Below are positions 56,418 to 64,000 of a stretch of 64,000 bases of DNA, piece after piece. The DNA lies in assembly GCA_028292625.1 (NCBI GenBank), contig JAQGLY010000014.1, positions 62,001 through 126,000 on the forward strand, written 5' to 3'. The DNA is from Herbaspirillum sp. (lineage in GTDB: Bacteria; Pseudomonadota; Gammaproteobacteria; Burkholderiales; Burkholderiaceae_D). The notes under the pieces were generated by a model that was not told the DNA's origin, searched no databases, and was given only the letters and a program-made list of their open reading frames with translations. The position numbers and the translations under genes are program-made. Numbering within the stretch: the stretch's first letter is position 1; each line of letters begins with the position of its first letter.

Positions 56418-56523
56418 TCCGGAGCGGCGGCCGCGCGCCTGTAAAGCAAGAAAATAAGCTAACAAAATAAGCTAACAAATGACGGCGGCCCTTTTCCGGA
56501 GCCGCCGCACTACCGAGGCAGCA

Positions 56524-57783
56524 ATGAAAAATTCCGTTTCGCAGACCCCCATGATGTCTGCGCGCTTCGGCGCGCTGGCGATGTTCGTCATTTTGCTCCT
56601 ATCGTATTCGGTCAATGCAATGGACCGGCAGATTTTCCCGTTGCTGGCGTCGGACGTGCGGCGCGAGTTCGGCTTCGGCCTGGCCGATATCGGTCTGTTG
56701 TCGACCATTTTCACCTTGGGCATGGCGATCGCCGGGGTGCCGACCGGCATGCTGCTGGCGCGGGTGTCGCGCAAGACCGTGACCATGGTCGGCATCGCCA
56801 TTTTTTCGCTGGGCACCATATTGACGGCGACCGCGCACGGCTTTGCCGACATGCTGGTCTATCGGGCCGCGACCGGCGTGGGCGAGGCAATGCAGCTCAC
56901 CGTGATCATTGCGATCGGCACCAGCTACTTCTCGCGCTTTCGCTCGATGGCGGTCGGCGCGGTCAATTTCTCGTTCGGCGTCGGCGCGATCGTCGGCCCG
57001 GTGGCCGGCGGCGCGCTGCTTGCCGTGCGGCATGACTGGCGCTTTCCGATGATGGTGTTCGGGCTGTTCGGCTTCGTCATGATCGCCTTGATTTTGTTTT
57101 TCGTGCGCCAGTGGTTTACCGAAACCCGCGCCGCCGAAGATCCGCGCCAGCAGATTCATTCGGTGACCACGCTGTGGAACCGCAACACGCTGATTCTGAC
57201 GCTGCTGAGTCTGATCGGCGGGATGATCATTTACGGTTATCTGGGCATGTATCCGGTGTTCCTGCGCGAACAACTGGGCTTCAGCGGCGCGGTCACCGGC
57301 GGCGTGATGAGCGCGTACGGCCTCGGCGTGTTTGCATCGATCGCCGGCGGCTGGGTCGGAGACCGCATGCCGGCGCGATGGGTGCTGGGCGGGAGCTTTC
57401 TGATTGCCGCGCTGCTCGGTTACGGCCTGTTCCATGCGGCCACCGGTGTGTTCGAGCAATCGGCGCTGTCGTTCCTCTGGGGGCTGGTGGTCAGCGGGAC
57501 GATTTACGTCAATCTGGCCGGCTACCACATGCGTTCTGTGAGCGGCAGTCTGAACAGCAGCGCCTCCGGATTATTCGTGTCCAGCCTGTACGGCTCCGCG
57601 GCGATCGCCGGATATACCTTCGGATGGCTGGCCACGCATGCCGGATGGTCGGTGGCCGGCCTCACGCAGATCTCGCTGTTGTCGTGTATCGGCGCCGTGA
57701 TATCGCAGGGGCTGCAATCGTCGAAGATGGCGTTGCCGGCAGGCCGCAGGGCAGCGCTCGCAGCAGCCGACGCCAAGCAATGA
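56524..57783 (+). CDS. MFS transporter
   Basis: Inner-membrane major facilitator carrier of 419 residues; start set at 56524 (MKNSVSQTPMMSARF), since 15 further upstream in-frame residues are polar and not family-like. About twelve spans are visible. NAMDRQIFPLLASDVRREFG and GMLLARVSRKTVTMVG are typical loops of anion/aromatic-acid symporters. It follows the deacetylase by 106 bases that contain a small direct repeat (about 56449-56477). A carboxylate substrate fits the cluster. Confidence 0.9.
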   Translation: MKNSVSQTPMMSARFGALAMFVILLLSYSVNAMDRQIFPLLASDVRREFGFGLADIGLLSTIFTLGMAIAGVPTGMLLARVSRKTVTMVGIAIFSLGTILTATAHGFADMLVYRAATGVGEAMQLTVIIAIGTSYFSRFRSMAVGAVNFSFGVGAIVGPVAGGALLAVRHDWRFPMMVFGLFGFVMIALILFFVRQWFTETRAAEDPRQQIHSVTTLWNRNTLILTLLSLIGGMIIYGYLGMYPVFLREQLGFSGAVTGGVMSAYGLGVFASIAGGWVGDRMPARWVLGGSFLIAALLGYGLFHAATGVFEQSALSFLWGLVVSGTIYVNLAGYHMRSVSGSLNSSASGLFVSSLYGSAAIAGYTFGWLATHAGWSVAGLTQISLLSCIGAVISQGLQSSKMALPAGRRAALAAADAKQ

Positions 57784-57865
57784 CTGTTCAATAGTCCAGC
57801 AGTACCAGGTTCGGCCGGCAAGCCGGTCGATTTTCATGCAGGGAACAATCTTAGGGGTGGTATTC

Positions 57866-58891
57866 ATGAAAGCAATCGGTAGCATGATGAGCAGGTTGGC
57901 AATGGGCTTATGCGCGGCAGCGGCCTTGCAGGGGATGGCGATGACGGCGGCGCATGCGCAGGCCAAGCCGCTCGGTGAAATCACGGTCAACGTCTTTCCG
58001 GGCGGTTTCAACTGGCCGAGCTATGCGGCCGAGGCCAAGGGATTCTTCGCGCAGCAGGGCATAGAAGTCCGCCTGCAGGGCACCACGGGATCGGTGGCGC
58101 AGATGACCGGCCTGTCCAAGGGCAGTTTCGACATCGCGATGACCGCCATCGACAATATCGTCGCATATGTCGAAGGCGAGGGCGAAGCGCCGATCGGCCC
58201 GCAGCCGGATTTCGTCGCCGTGATGGGCAGCGACAGCAGCTTCCTGAGCCTGGTCGCCGCGCCCGATGTCAAAACGTATGAAGATTTGCGCGGCAAGACG
58301 CTGTCGGTGGATGCGCGCACCACCGGCTATGCCTTCGTGCTGTACGACATGCTGGAACGCAAGGGCTTGAAACAGAGCGATTACAAAATCGAAACCGCCG
58401 GCGGCATGGTGCAGCGCTGGGAAGCCCTGCAGAAGCACGCGCAGGTAGCGACGCTGTTCTCCGCGCCGTTCAACATCCTGGCGCGCAACCAGGGCTTCAA
58501 CCAGATCGCGACGGCCACCGACGTGCTCGGCGCCTACCAGGGCAACGTCGCCGCGACGCGCCGCTCATGGGCCGCTCAAAACAAGCCGAAACTGGTCGCC
58601 TTTATCCGCGCCTATGTGCAGGCCATCGATTGGCTGTACGAGCCGGCCAATCACGACGAGGCGATTCGCATTCTGCTGAAAAACGTGCCGCAGATGTCTC
58701 CCGAGCTGGCCGAACAGACCTATAAGGAATTGCTCGATCCGCGCACCGGCTTCTTCCGCAAGGGGCAGATGAACACGGAAGGCATCCGCACCGTGCTGGC
58801 CTTGCGCACCCGCTATGCCGAGCCGCATAAGGTGTTGAGCGATCCGATGAAGTATTACGATCCGGCTTACTACAACGAAGCGCGGCGTTAA
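57866..58891 (+). CDS. Orphan NMT1/THI5-like ABC transporter substrate-binding protein
   Basis: Periplasmic binding protein of 341 residues. Start chosen at 57866 (MKAIGSMMSRL), preceded by TAGGGGTGG; ten further upstream residues are discarded. The signal peptide ends near AAHAQAK. The mature part opens ITVNVFPGGFNWPSYAAEAKGFF and shares the fold of the binding proteins at 49507 and 62232. It has no adjacent permease or ATPase and may feed the importer at 50493-52942. It ends three bases before the end of the convergent chaperone gene. Confidence 0.87.
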   Translation: MKAIGSMMSRLAMGLCAAAALQGMAMTAAHAQAKPLGEITVNVFPGGFNWPSYAAEAKGFFAQQGIEVRLQGTTGSVAQMTGLSKGSFDIAMTAIDNIVAYVEGEGEAPIGPQPDFVAVMGSDSSFLSLVAAPDVKTYEDLRGKTLSVDARTTGYAFVLYDMLERKGLKQSDYKIETAGGMVQRWEALQKHAQVATLFSAPFNILARNQGFNQIATATDVLGAYQGNVAATRRSWAAQNKPKLVAFIRAYVQAIDWLYEPANHDEAIRILLKNVPQMSPELAEQTYKELLDPRTGFFRKGQMNTEGIRTVLALRTRYAEPHKVLSDPMKYYDPAYYNEARR

Positions 58892-58894
58892 GCG

Positions 58895-59257
58895 TTACAA
58901 GCGGCTGCGGCAAGCCAGCGCATGGTTGACCAGCTTTTCCAGTTTTAACTCCAGGGCCAGCACGCCATCCTGTTCGCAAGCATAAGCCAGCGCCAGCAAA
59001 TTGCCGGAACCCTCGGACGCCGCCATCACGATATCGGGGTCGTCCGAGTAATTGCTGTCCAGCAGTTCCACCAGCAGGCGCGGGTCGTGGGACAGCGGCC
59101 CCACCACGCAGATCAACTGCAGCCGCTGTTCGTCGATGGGCGAAAAACAAACGCTCAGTTGATCGTCGATCACCAGCGTCGGCAGGTCTTCCATCTCGTC
59201 TTCGGGGGGGAACTCTATGCCCAGATGTTGATAAAAATCCTCTAAAAATGTAGCCAT
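58895..59257 (-). CDS. CesT-family type III secretion chaperone, SigE/IpgE-like
   Basis: A 120-residue acidic protein that fits class I type III effector chaperones: FLEDFYQHLGIEFP near the N-terminus, then LVIDDQLSVCFSP, LQLICVVGPL and LLALAYACE. SigE of Salmonella has a comparable opening (LLNRLYDALGLDAP) and LLIIDDGIQVYF, from memory of the family. Such chaperones dimerise, bind the N-terminal 100 or so residues of one effector and deliver it to the injectisome. It follows the effector gene by 31 bases on the same strand, as in sigDE and ipgDE. Confidence 0.85.
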   Translation of the reverse strand: MATFLEDFYQHLGIEFPPEDEMEDLPTLVIDDQLSVCFSPIDEQRLQLICVVGPLSHDPRLLVELLDSNYSDDPDIVMAASEGSGNLLALAYACEQDGVLALELKLEKLVNHALACRSRL

Positions 59258-59288
59258 AATATTTTTCTCAATAAATCGATTTCAGCCG

Positions 59289-61028
59289 CTATAAGCTAAG
59301 CATCCAGGAAAACGCCAAAAGCTTTTTCGAGACGCCCTCGTCGCCGATGCGTTCCCGATTGCTCAGTTCGCCTAAAGGGCGATTGCGTAGCACCAGATTG
59401 CCGCGGCTGCCAGTATTGACTTCCTGCACTTCAAGGTTGCCACTGTTGAGCAGCACTTCGCGGTAGAGCTCCTTTTGCTCTGGCTTGAGCATGCCGGGCT
59501 GCGGAAATTGCCCGGTCTCGTGCAGGACGAGCGCCGCGTGCTTTATTTCTGAGTCGGCATAACCTGTGCGGTCCTTGCCGCTTTTGCAGTTGAAGCAGGG
59601 CGTCACATCGATCAAATGGCTTAGCATGGCAATGCGCGTGACCATCTTGTACGGATCGCCACCGTCGCGCCGATAGGCATTGGTGGTCCATAGTGTGCGG
59701 ATCTGCTTGACCAATTCTGCAACGACTTCCGTTTTCTCCTGGTGTTTGTCCAGATATTCCGCGGCCCAGCCGCCTATCGGACTATTCGGCTTGGCATTGC
59801 CGATCAATTGTTCCAGCGCAGCCTGGTTCTGCGCTTTTGCGGCTTCCCAGCCCAGACTCAATTTGTATGCGCCTTCATTGACGCCGAAGTTGAATGCGGC
59901 AATCTTGACATTGAACTGGATGGTCTTGCTGCTTCCGTCCGCTTGTTTCACATCGAAGATAATCGGCGATTCGCTGAGCTTCTGCCATGCTTCAAATTGA
60001 TCTTGGAGCTGCACCCCTTCGGAAAAATGAAGGCAATTAAAGGGGGTGAGCATGGCCGTGGAAGTGAGCTTCAGATCGACTTTCTCGCCCGCCATTGCCT
60101 GCCCGATTTTTTCCGGATCCATGAACAGGGCCGCGATCGCTATTTCGCGGGCGCGGTTGTGAGCGGCGACTCTGCGGTGCTCGCATCCGATCTCCAAACC
60201 GAAGGCCGACAATCCCGCGTGCCGCAGCCCCCTGAACAGAGACTTGCCCTCGCCGCCAAGCTCGTCTTTACCCGGCTCCGCCCGTATTTCGGTGGTCCAG
60301 AGATTGACCGCATGCCTGGCCTCATCGGTGGTATGGGAGCAGACCCCCCCGGAGTAACCTGAGAACAGCGGCGCGCCGCCGGGTGTGCGCATCTGTCCGG
60401 CCGGCGTCATGGTCGACGCGTAAGCTGCATCGTTATACGAAATATTGGTCTCGATAACCGGCCATTCGCGTTCGTTCAACACTGCGACAATGGCTTTGGA
60501 CATCTGTATTTTCATTATCTTGCCGGGGTCCTTATCGCCACCGAGGGGCTTTAGGATCTGCATCAGTTCCTTATTCCGCGCCGCCACTTCCTTGGCGTCG
60601 AGTCCATTTTGGGGAACATTCTCCCACCACTCATTCAGCTTCGCGCGCGCGATGGAGGCCTCGCCTGAATTTGGGTGTTTTCCGATGATATGCTCCGCGG
60701 CTGCTCTTTTTAAAGCCAGCCGGTCATGCAATCGGCTTGCGATTTCTGCGGTATTTTTGTCCGTGAATGAATCAGGCGTACGCACCGCGTCCGCAACGTA
60801 GATCTTTTTTTCTTGAGCGGAAAAAGAGGCCCGGCACTGAAAAGAAATATTGCGTTGATATTGCGCGCTCTTCATCGGCGCCTGGCCCTTGGTTGAAGAG
60901 ATGCTGAACAGATTGAGGGACGCCCCGAGCGTTCTCACGGCAGTTTTGAAAAAATTTCTTACTCTGCTAAAGACGTTTGGCGGTCGATCATTGCTAATGG
61001 AGAATGTCTGCATAAGTATCGATTCCAT
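59289..61028 (-). CDS. SopB/SigD/IpgD-family type III effector, phosphoinositide phosphatase
   Basis: A 579-residue protein matching the SopB/IpgD effectors, which enter host cells through type III secretion and remove phosphates from phosphoinositides. The catalytic CX5R motif is C481-KSGKD-R487 in NCKSGKDRTGYADSEIKH, almost identical to SopB and IpgD. Other family segments are AAFNFGVNEGAYKLSLGW, GGWAAEYLDKH, DGGDPYKMVTRIAMLSHLIDVTPCF and VLLNSGNLEVQEVNTGSRGN. SopB is 561 residues. I used ATG 61028; MQTFSISND at 61013 and a TTG at 61079 are alternatives. No signal peptide is visible. The first 180 bases around the start hold 82 G or C, well under the neighbours. Confidence 0.93.
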   Translation of the reverse strand: MESILMQTFSISNDRPPNVFSRVRNFFKTAVRTLGASLNLFSISSTKGQAPMKSAQYQRNISFQCRASFSAQEKKIYVADAVRTPDSFTDKNTAEIASRLHDRLALKRAAAEHIIGKHPNSGEASIARAKLNEWWENVPQNGLDAKEVAARNKELMQILKPLGGDKDPGKIMKIQMSKAIVAVLNEREWPVIETNISYNDAAYASTMTPAGQMRTPGGAPLFSGYSGGVCSHTTDEARHAVNLWTTEIRAEPGKDELGGEGKSLFRGLRHAGLSAFGLEIGCEHRRVAAHNRAREIAIAALFMDPEKIGQAMAGEKVDLKLTSTAMLTPFNCLHFSEGVQLQDQFEAWQKLSESPIIFDVKQADGSSKTIQFNVKIAAFNFGVNEGAYKLSLGWEAAKAQNQAALEQLIGNAKPNSPIGGWAAEYLDKHQEKTEVVAELVKQIRTLWTTNAYRRDGGDPYKMVTRIAMLSHLIDVTPCFNCKSGKDRTGYADSEIKHAALVLHETGQFPQPGMLKPEQKELYREVLLNSGNLEVQEVNTGSRGNLVLRNRPLGELSNRERIGDEGVSKKLLAFSWMLSL

Positions 61029-61092
61029 TGTGAGCGGGAGATCGATACGATATGTGAAGACGGCTTCAGCCACTTTCAAAAAATGGTCATTT

Positions 61093-62055
61093 TCAGGTCT
61101 TTAAATGCATTTCTTCAAAAACGGCGCACAGATGTTCGGAGAAGGCCGCCGCCGCGCTCGGCAACGATCTTCCGCGCCGCATCGCCAGGAATAACTGCGC
61201 TTGCGTCAAGCCGGGATCGGTCAACGGGATAGCGACCATATCCGCATCGAAACTGGCGCCCACGCGGAACTGAAAGCACACCGCCTGGCTCATGCGGGCG
61301 AAGGCCTTCATCGTTTCGATCGAATTCGACACCAGCGCGGGTTCGAACTTGAATGAGGTTTTCAGCAGTGCGCGATCGATCAGCGCGCGGCCTGCAAGCG
61401 ATTCATCGGCCAATGCGATCGGATAGGCCAGACAGTCCCGCAAACGCAGGGTGGCGCTAGCCGCCAGCGGATGATCCCGCGCCACCACTGCGCAAAACGG
61501 CTGGCTGGCGACGGCAAGTACGCTGACATCGGAGCGGTTATATAAATCGTGGGTCAGGATGAGATCGGCCGCATCGGATGTCAGCGCATCCAGCAGCCGT
61601 CCCGCCGCTTCAATCACCACATTGAAAACCACCCCCGGATGCTTCAGCTGGAATTTCGCGATCGCGGCCGGCAGCAAACGTCCCGCCACGGATTCGGTGG
61701 CCGCGATGCGCACCCGTCCGCGCACCAGGCCGCGCAGCTGCTCGATCTGCGAACCGACAAACTCCAGATCGGCCAGCGCGCGGCGTACGTAATGGAGATA
61801 CAACTCGCCGGCCGTGGTCAGCCGCACGCCGCGCGGTAGCCGTTCGAACAGCGCCGCGCCGAGTTCGCTTTCCAGATCGAGAATACGGCGGTTCAGCGCG
61901 GAGGAAGCAATGTGCAGCGACGCGGCCGCCTTGCGGATGGAGCCGTGGCGGGCGACGGCGCCGACATAAAGCAGAATGCGCGGCGGCCTCAGTGCGCCTT
62001 TGGAGCCGCCGGTCGTGCGGGGGGCGGGCGCTTCCTTTTCTGTGGGATTTCCCAA
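61093..62055 (-). CDS. LysR-type transcriptional regulator
   Basis: A 320-residue LysR regulator starting at TTG 62055 behind GGCGGAA; no ATG is available before the DNA-binding domain. The helix-turn-helix spans about residues 25-85 (ILLYVGAVARHGSIRKAAASLHIASSALNRRILDLE), and the effector domain starts near GRVRIAATESVAGRLLP. It is divergent from the THI5-like importer genes and separated from them by an AT-rich spacer with a dyad and a direct repeat, so it probably controls them. The effector gene lies downstream, 64 bases after its stop. Confidence 0.92.
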   Translation of the reverse strand: MGNPTEKEAPAPRTTGGSKGALRPPRILLYVGAVARHGSIRKAAASLHIASSALNRRILDLESELGAALFERLPRGVRLTTAGELYLHYVRRALADLEFVGSQIEQLRGLVRGRVRIAATESVAGRLLPAAIAKFQLKHPGVVFNVVIEAAGRLLDALTSDAADLILTHDLYNRSDVSVLAVASQPFCAVVARDHPLAASATLRLRDCLAYPIALADESLAGRALIDRALLKTSFKFEPALVSNSIETMKAFARMSQAVCFQFRVGASFDADMVAIPLTDPGLTQAQLFLAMRRGRSLPSAAAAFSEHLCAVFEEMHLKT

Positions 62056-62084
62056 TTATTCCGCCAATGTAAAAATTTAAGTTT

Positions 62085-62120
62085 TAATTGTTTAACAATT
62101 ACCTATTGATACCTATTGAT
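62085..62120. promoter_or_regulatory. LysR-type operator candidate and tandem repeat
   Basis: The near-perfect palindrome TAATTGTTTAACAATTA spans 62085-62101 and includes a T-N11-A type core. A 10-base unit ACCTATTGAT follows twice in tandem (62101-62120). Both lie in the divergent spacer between the LysR gene and the binding-protein gene. Confidence 0.5.
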
Positions 62121-62231
62121 GCAAGCGAGCTGATTTTAGCATCGCAACGGCCTGATTCTAATGCTGGATGCGTGCGCAGGGAGTGTCTAGAATCGGCTTG
62201 TCATTTTCGAAACTTTCCTAAAAAGGTCATC

Positions 62232-63191
62232 ATGCGAACCTCCTGGCTATCCATGCTTGTCGGTGTCTTGATCGCTGCCTCTTCCCTCTCGACGCAGGCC
62301 GCCGATTCCGTCACCGTCCGTCTGAAGTGGTTTAATCAGGCGCAATTTGCAGGTTTTTACGTCGCCAAGGAAGAGGGCTTTTACAAGGCGGCCGGCCTGG
62401 ATGTCGCCGTGCAGCCGGGCGGCCCCGATTTCCCTTCGATCCAGATGGTGGCCGGCGGCAATGAACAGTTCGGCGTCAGCAGCGCCGACCAGATTCTGGT
62501 CGCGCGCGGCAAGGGGGTGCCGGTCGTCGCGCTGGCGGTGTTGTATCGAAAGAGCCCATTTGTGCTGTTTTCGCTGAAGTCCAGCGGCATCGATACCCCG
62601 GCGAAATTCGCCGGCAAAAAAATCGGCGTCAAGGTCGGCGGCAATGAGGAGCTGGTCTACCGCGCGTTGCTGAAGAAAACCGGCGTATCCAGCAAGAGTC
62701 TGACCGAAATCCCTGTCAAATTCGATATGACGCCGCTACTCACAGGTCAACTCGACGTATGGCCCGGTTATCTGATCAACGAAGTGATTGCCGCGCGCGA
62801 AAAAGGCTTCGAGGTCAATATCATCTCCCCGTCGGACTACGGCATCGATTTATATGCCGACACCCTGTTCACGACCGAAGCCATGGTGCGCGATCATCCT
62901 GATCTGGTGCGCCGCTTCGTCGCCGCGACACTGAAGGGATGGACCGAGGCGGTCGCTCACCCCGACGAAGCCGCCAGAATGACGGTGATGCAGGACAACA
63001 AGCTCACTTACGCCCATGAATTTGCAATGATGAAGGAAAGCATCCCCTCGCTGAAGCCGGACGCGCACGCCGTCGGCTCCATGCAGATGGCCGGCTGGCA
63101 AACATTGCAGACGCTGCTGGTGGATGGCGGTTTTCTGAAAGCGCCTATCGATCTGAACAAGGCGTTCACAACCAGCTTCCTGGCGCCATGA
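62232..63191 (+). CDS. THI5/RibY-like ABC transporter substrate-binding protein
   Basis: Periplasmic binding protein of 319 residues; start at ATG 62232 gives a clean signal peptide ending STQAADS. The mature N-terminus VRLKWFNQAQFAGFYVAKEEGFYKAAGLDV is the hallmark of the NMT1/THI5 group that carries thiamine pyrimidines or riboflavin precursors. No TPP or FMN riboswitch is visible upstream, so the ligand may be different. Its stop overlaps the ATPase start in ATGA. Confidence 0.9.
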   Translation: MRTSWLSMLVGVLIAASSLSTQAADSVTVRLKWFNQAQFAGFYVAKEEGFYKAAGLDVAVQPGGPDFPSIQMVAGGNEQFGVSSADQILVARGKGVPVVALAVLYRKSPFVLFSLKSSGIDTPAKFAGKKIGVKVGGNEELVYRALLKKTGVSSKSLTEIPVKFDMTPLLTGQLDVWPGYLINEVIAAREKGFEVNIISPSDYGIDLYADTLFTTEAMVRDHPDLVRRFVAATLKGWTEAVAHPDEAARMTVMQDNKLTYAHEFAMMKESIPSLKPDAHAVGSMQMAGWQTLQTLLVDGGFLKAPIDLNKAFTTSFLAP

Positions 63192-64000
63192 CAGGGCCGG
63201 CAGCGCTCGCCGGCATCAGCGGGGCGGCCGTGTTCGGGCATGCCGCGCCTGCGCCGGCGGCCATCGCAGTGAATGAATTGAGCATTCGCTTCGGCGCGCT
63301 TGCCGTGATCGACAATCTGAGTTTCACCATCCGGTCGCGGGAATTCGTTTCCTTGCTTGGGCCCAGCGGCTGCGGAAAGTCGACGCTGTTGCGCGCGATC
63401 GCCGGCTTGATCGCGCCTTCCGGCGGCACGGTCAGCCTGGGCGGGAGCGAGGGCAAGCCCGCCGACGCGGGACTGCGGGTCGGCCTGATGTTTCAGAAAC
63501 CCTTGCTGCTGCCGTGGCGCACCGCACTGGAAAACGTGCTGCTGCCGGTCGAAATCGAACGCGGCGGCAGCCGCGTCGACGACGCCGATATCGCGCGCGC
63601 CAAACGCGTGTTGTCGCTGGTCCGGCTGCAAGACTTCGAGCAAGCCTATCCGCATCAGTTGTCGGGCGGCATGCAACAGCGCGCGGCGCTGGCGCGCGCA
63701 CTGATGTCCGATCCCGATCTGTTGCTGCTGGACGAGCCTTTCGGCGCGCTCGATGAACTGACGCGCGAAGCGCTGAACGAAGAATTGCTGCAAATCTGGC
63801 GCAGCACCGAAACGCGTCTGAAGACCATCGTGATGGTGACGCATTCCATTCCCGAAGCCGTGGCGCTGTCGGATCGCATCTTCGTATTCGCGCCGCGCCC
63901 GGCGCGCCTGATCGACATTGTGCCTATCGCGTCGCCTCATCCCCGCGTGCAGGAGCATCCGGGTTTCATGCACTCGGTCAATCAGGTTCGACAACTGGTC
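63188..64000 (+). CDS. ABC transporter ATPase (partial, cut by window edge)
   Basis: ATPase of the NitT/TauT/Thi group; 271 codons are in the window and no stop is reached. Walker A is [11 protein letters not shown], the Q-loop is LMFQKPLLLPWRT, the signature is LSGGMQQRAALARAL, Walker B is [12 protein letters not shown] and the switch His is in VMVTHSIPEAVAL. The N-terminal 25 residues are alanine-rich. A permease gene is expected immediately to the right of the window. Confidence 0.92.
   Translation, partial: MTGPAALAGISGAAVFGHAAPAPAAIAVNELSIRFGALAVIDNLSFTIRSREFVSLLGPSGCGKSTLLRAIAGLIAPSGGTVSLGGSEGKPADAGLRVGLMFQKPLLLPWRTALENVLLPVEIERGGSRVDDADIARAKRVLSLVRLQDFEQAYPHQLSGGMQQRAALARALMSDPDLLLLDEPFGALDELTREALNEELLQIWRSTETRLKTIVMVTHSIPEAVALSDRIFVFAPRPARLIDIVPIASPHPRVQEHPGFMHSVNQVRQLV

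Noticed and set aside
56449..56477. Direct repeat AAAATAAGCTAACA before the MFS gene
   Set aside because: Only two short copies in an AT-rich spacer; too little to call a regulatory or mobile element.
61029..61110. hrpII/TTCG-type or MxiE-type promoter box before the effector gene
   Set aside because: TTCACA near TATCG on the minus strand is only superficially similar; no paired TTCG boxes at the right spacing or MxiE consensus are present.
62056..62231. TPP riboswitch upstream of the THI5-like gene
   Set aside because: The conserved THI-box segments are not visible in this AT-rich spacer.

Overview
The window reads as chromosomal DNA of a GC-rich betaproteobacterium in Burkholderiales, most likely Oxalobacteraceae or a near relative. 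That placement is an inference from gene content: an intracellular PHB depolymerase, a stand-alone RnfB next to nth, a Bpt/Aat pair, DUF1841, the Gcr-type membrane protein and a CysB-type regulator closing a cysTWA operon. I could not run a phylogenetic search.

Layout. 1-3619 (minus): parC (partial), a lytic transglycosylase and parE. 3727-5783 (minus): a CoxE-like VWA protein and a MoxR-type AAA ATPase whose frame is broken by one extra base. 6053-9163 (plus): a large multi-pass membrane protein and two small c-type cytochromes. 9220-14126 (minus): DUF1841, nth, rnfB, phaZ, fpr and fdxA. 14319-16563 (plus): pncB and a 2-hydroxyacid dehydrogenase, then minus-strand ACBP and FKBP genes. 17532-21147 (plus): a tightly coupled envelope-like set (beta-propeller, deacetylase, fatty acid hydroxylase, EI24), followed by a CinA-N protein, DUF349, an EamA transporter and a PBP7-type endopeptidase.

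28292-39159 is one sulfur-scavenging supercluster: sbp, ssuEADC, a palindromic repeat, ssuBF, a catalytically degenerate EAL protein, cysTWA and cysB. 39140-42899 (minus) holds a cysteine-free glutaredoxin-like protein, pyrD, bpt, aat and a NUDIX hydrolase. An initiator tRNA with its own promoter and terminator lies at 43067-43143. Next come a pcm / glycogen-debranching-like / GT4 operon and a YeiH-type exporter with an overlooked 51-residue membrane protein. 49507-58891 is an accessory catabolic-looking cluster: a NitT/TauT-type ABC transporter, a NadC paralogue, a GntR regulator, a fumarylpyruvate-hydrolase-like FAH protein, a PuuE-like deacetylase, an MFS carrier and an orphan binding protein.

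The most striking locus is 58895-61028 (minus). It encodes a protein of the SopB/SigD/IpgD phosphoinositide phosphatase effector family followed by a CesT-family type III chaperone. The gene order matches the Salmonella sigDE and Shigella ipgDE loci, but no secretion apparatus is visible in the window. It sits as an islet between metabolic genes and its 5' end is AT-richer than its neighbours. The window ends in a LysR-regulated THI5-like ABC transporter whose ATPase gene is cut by the edge.
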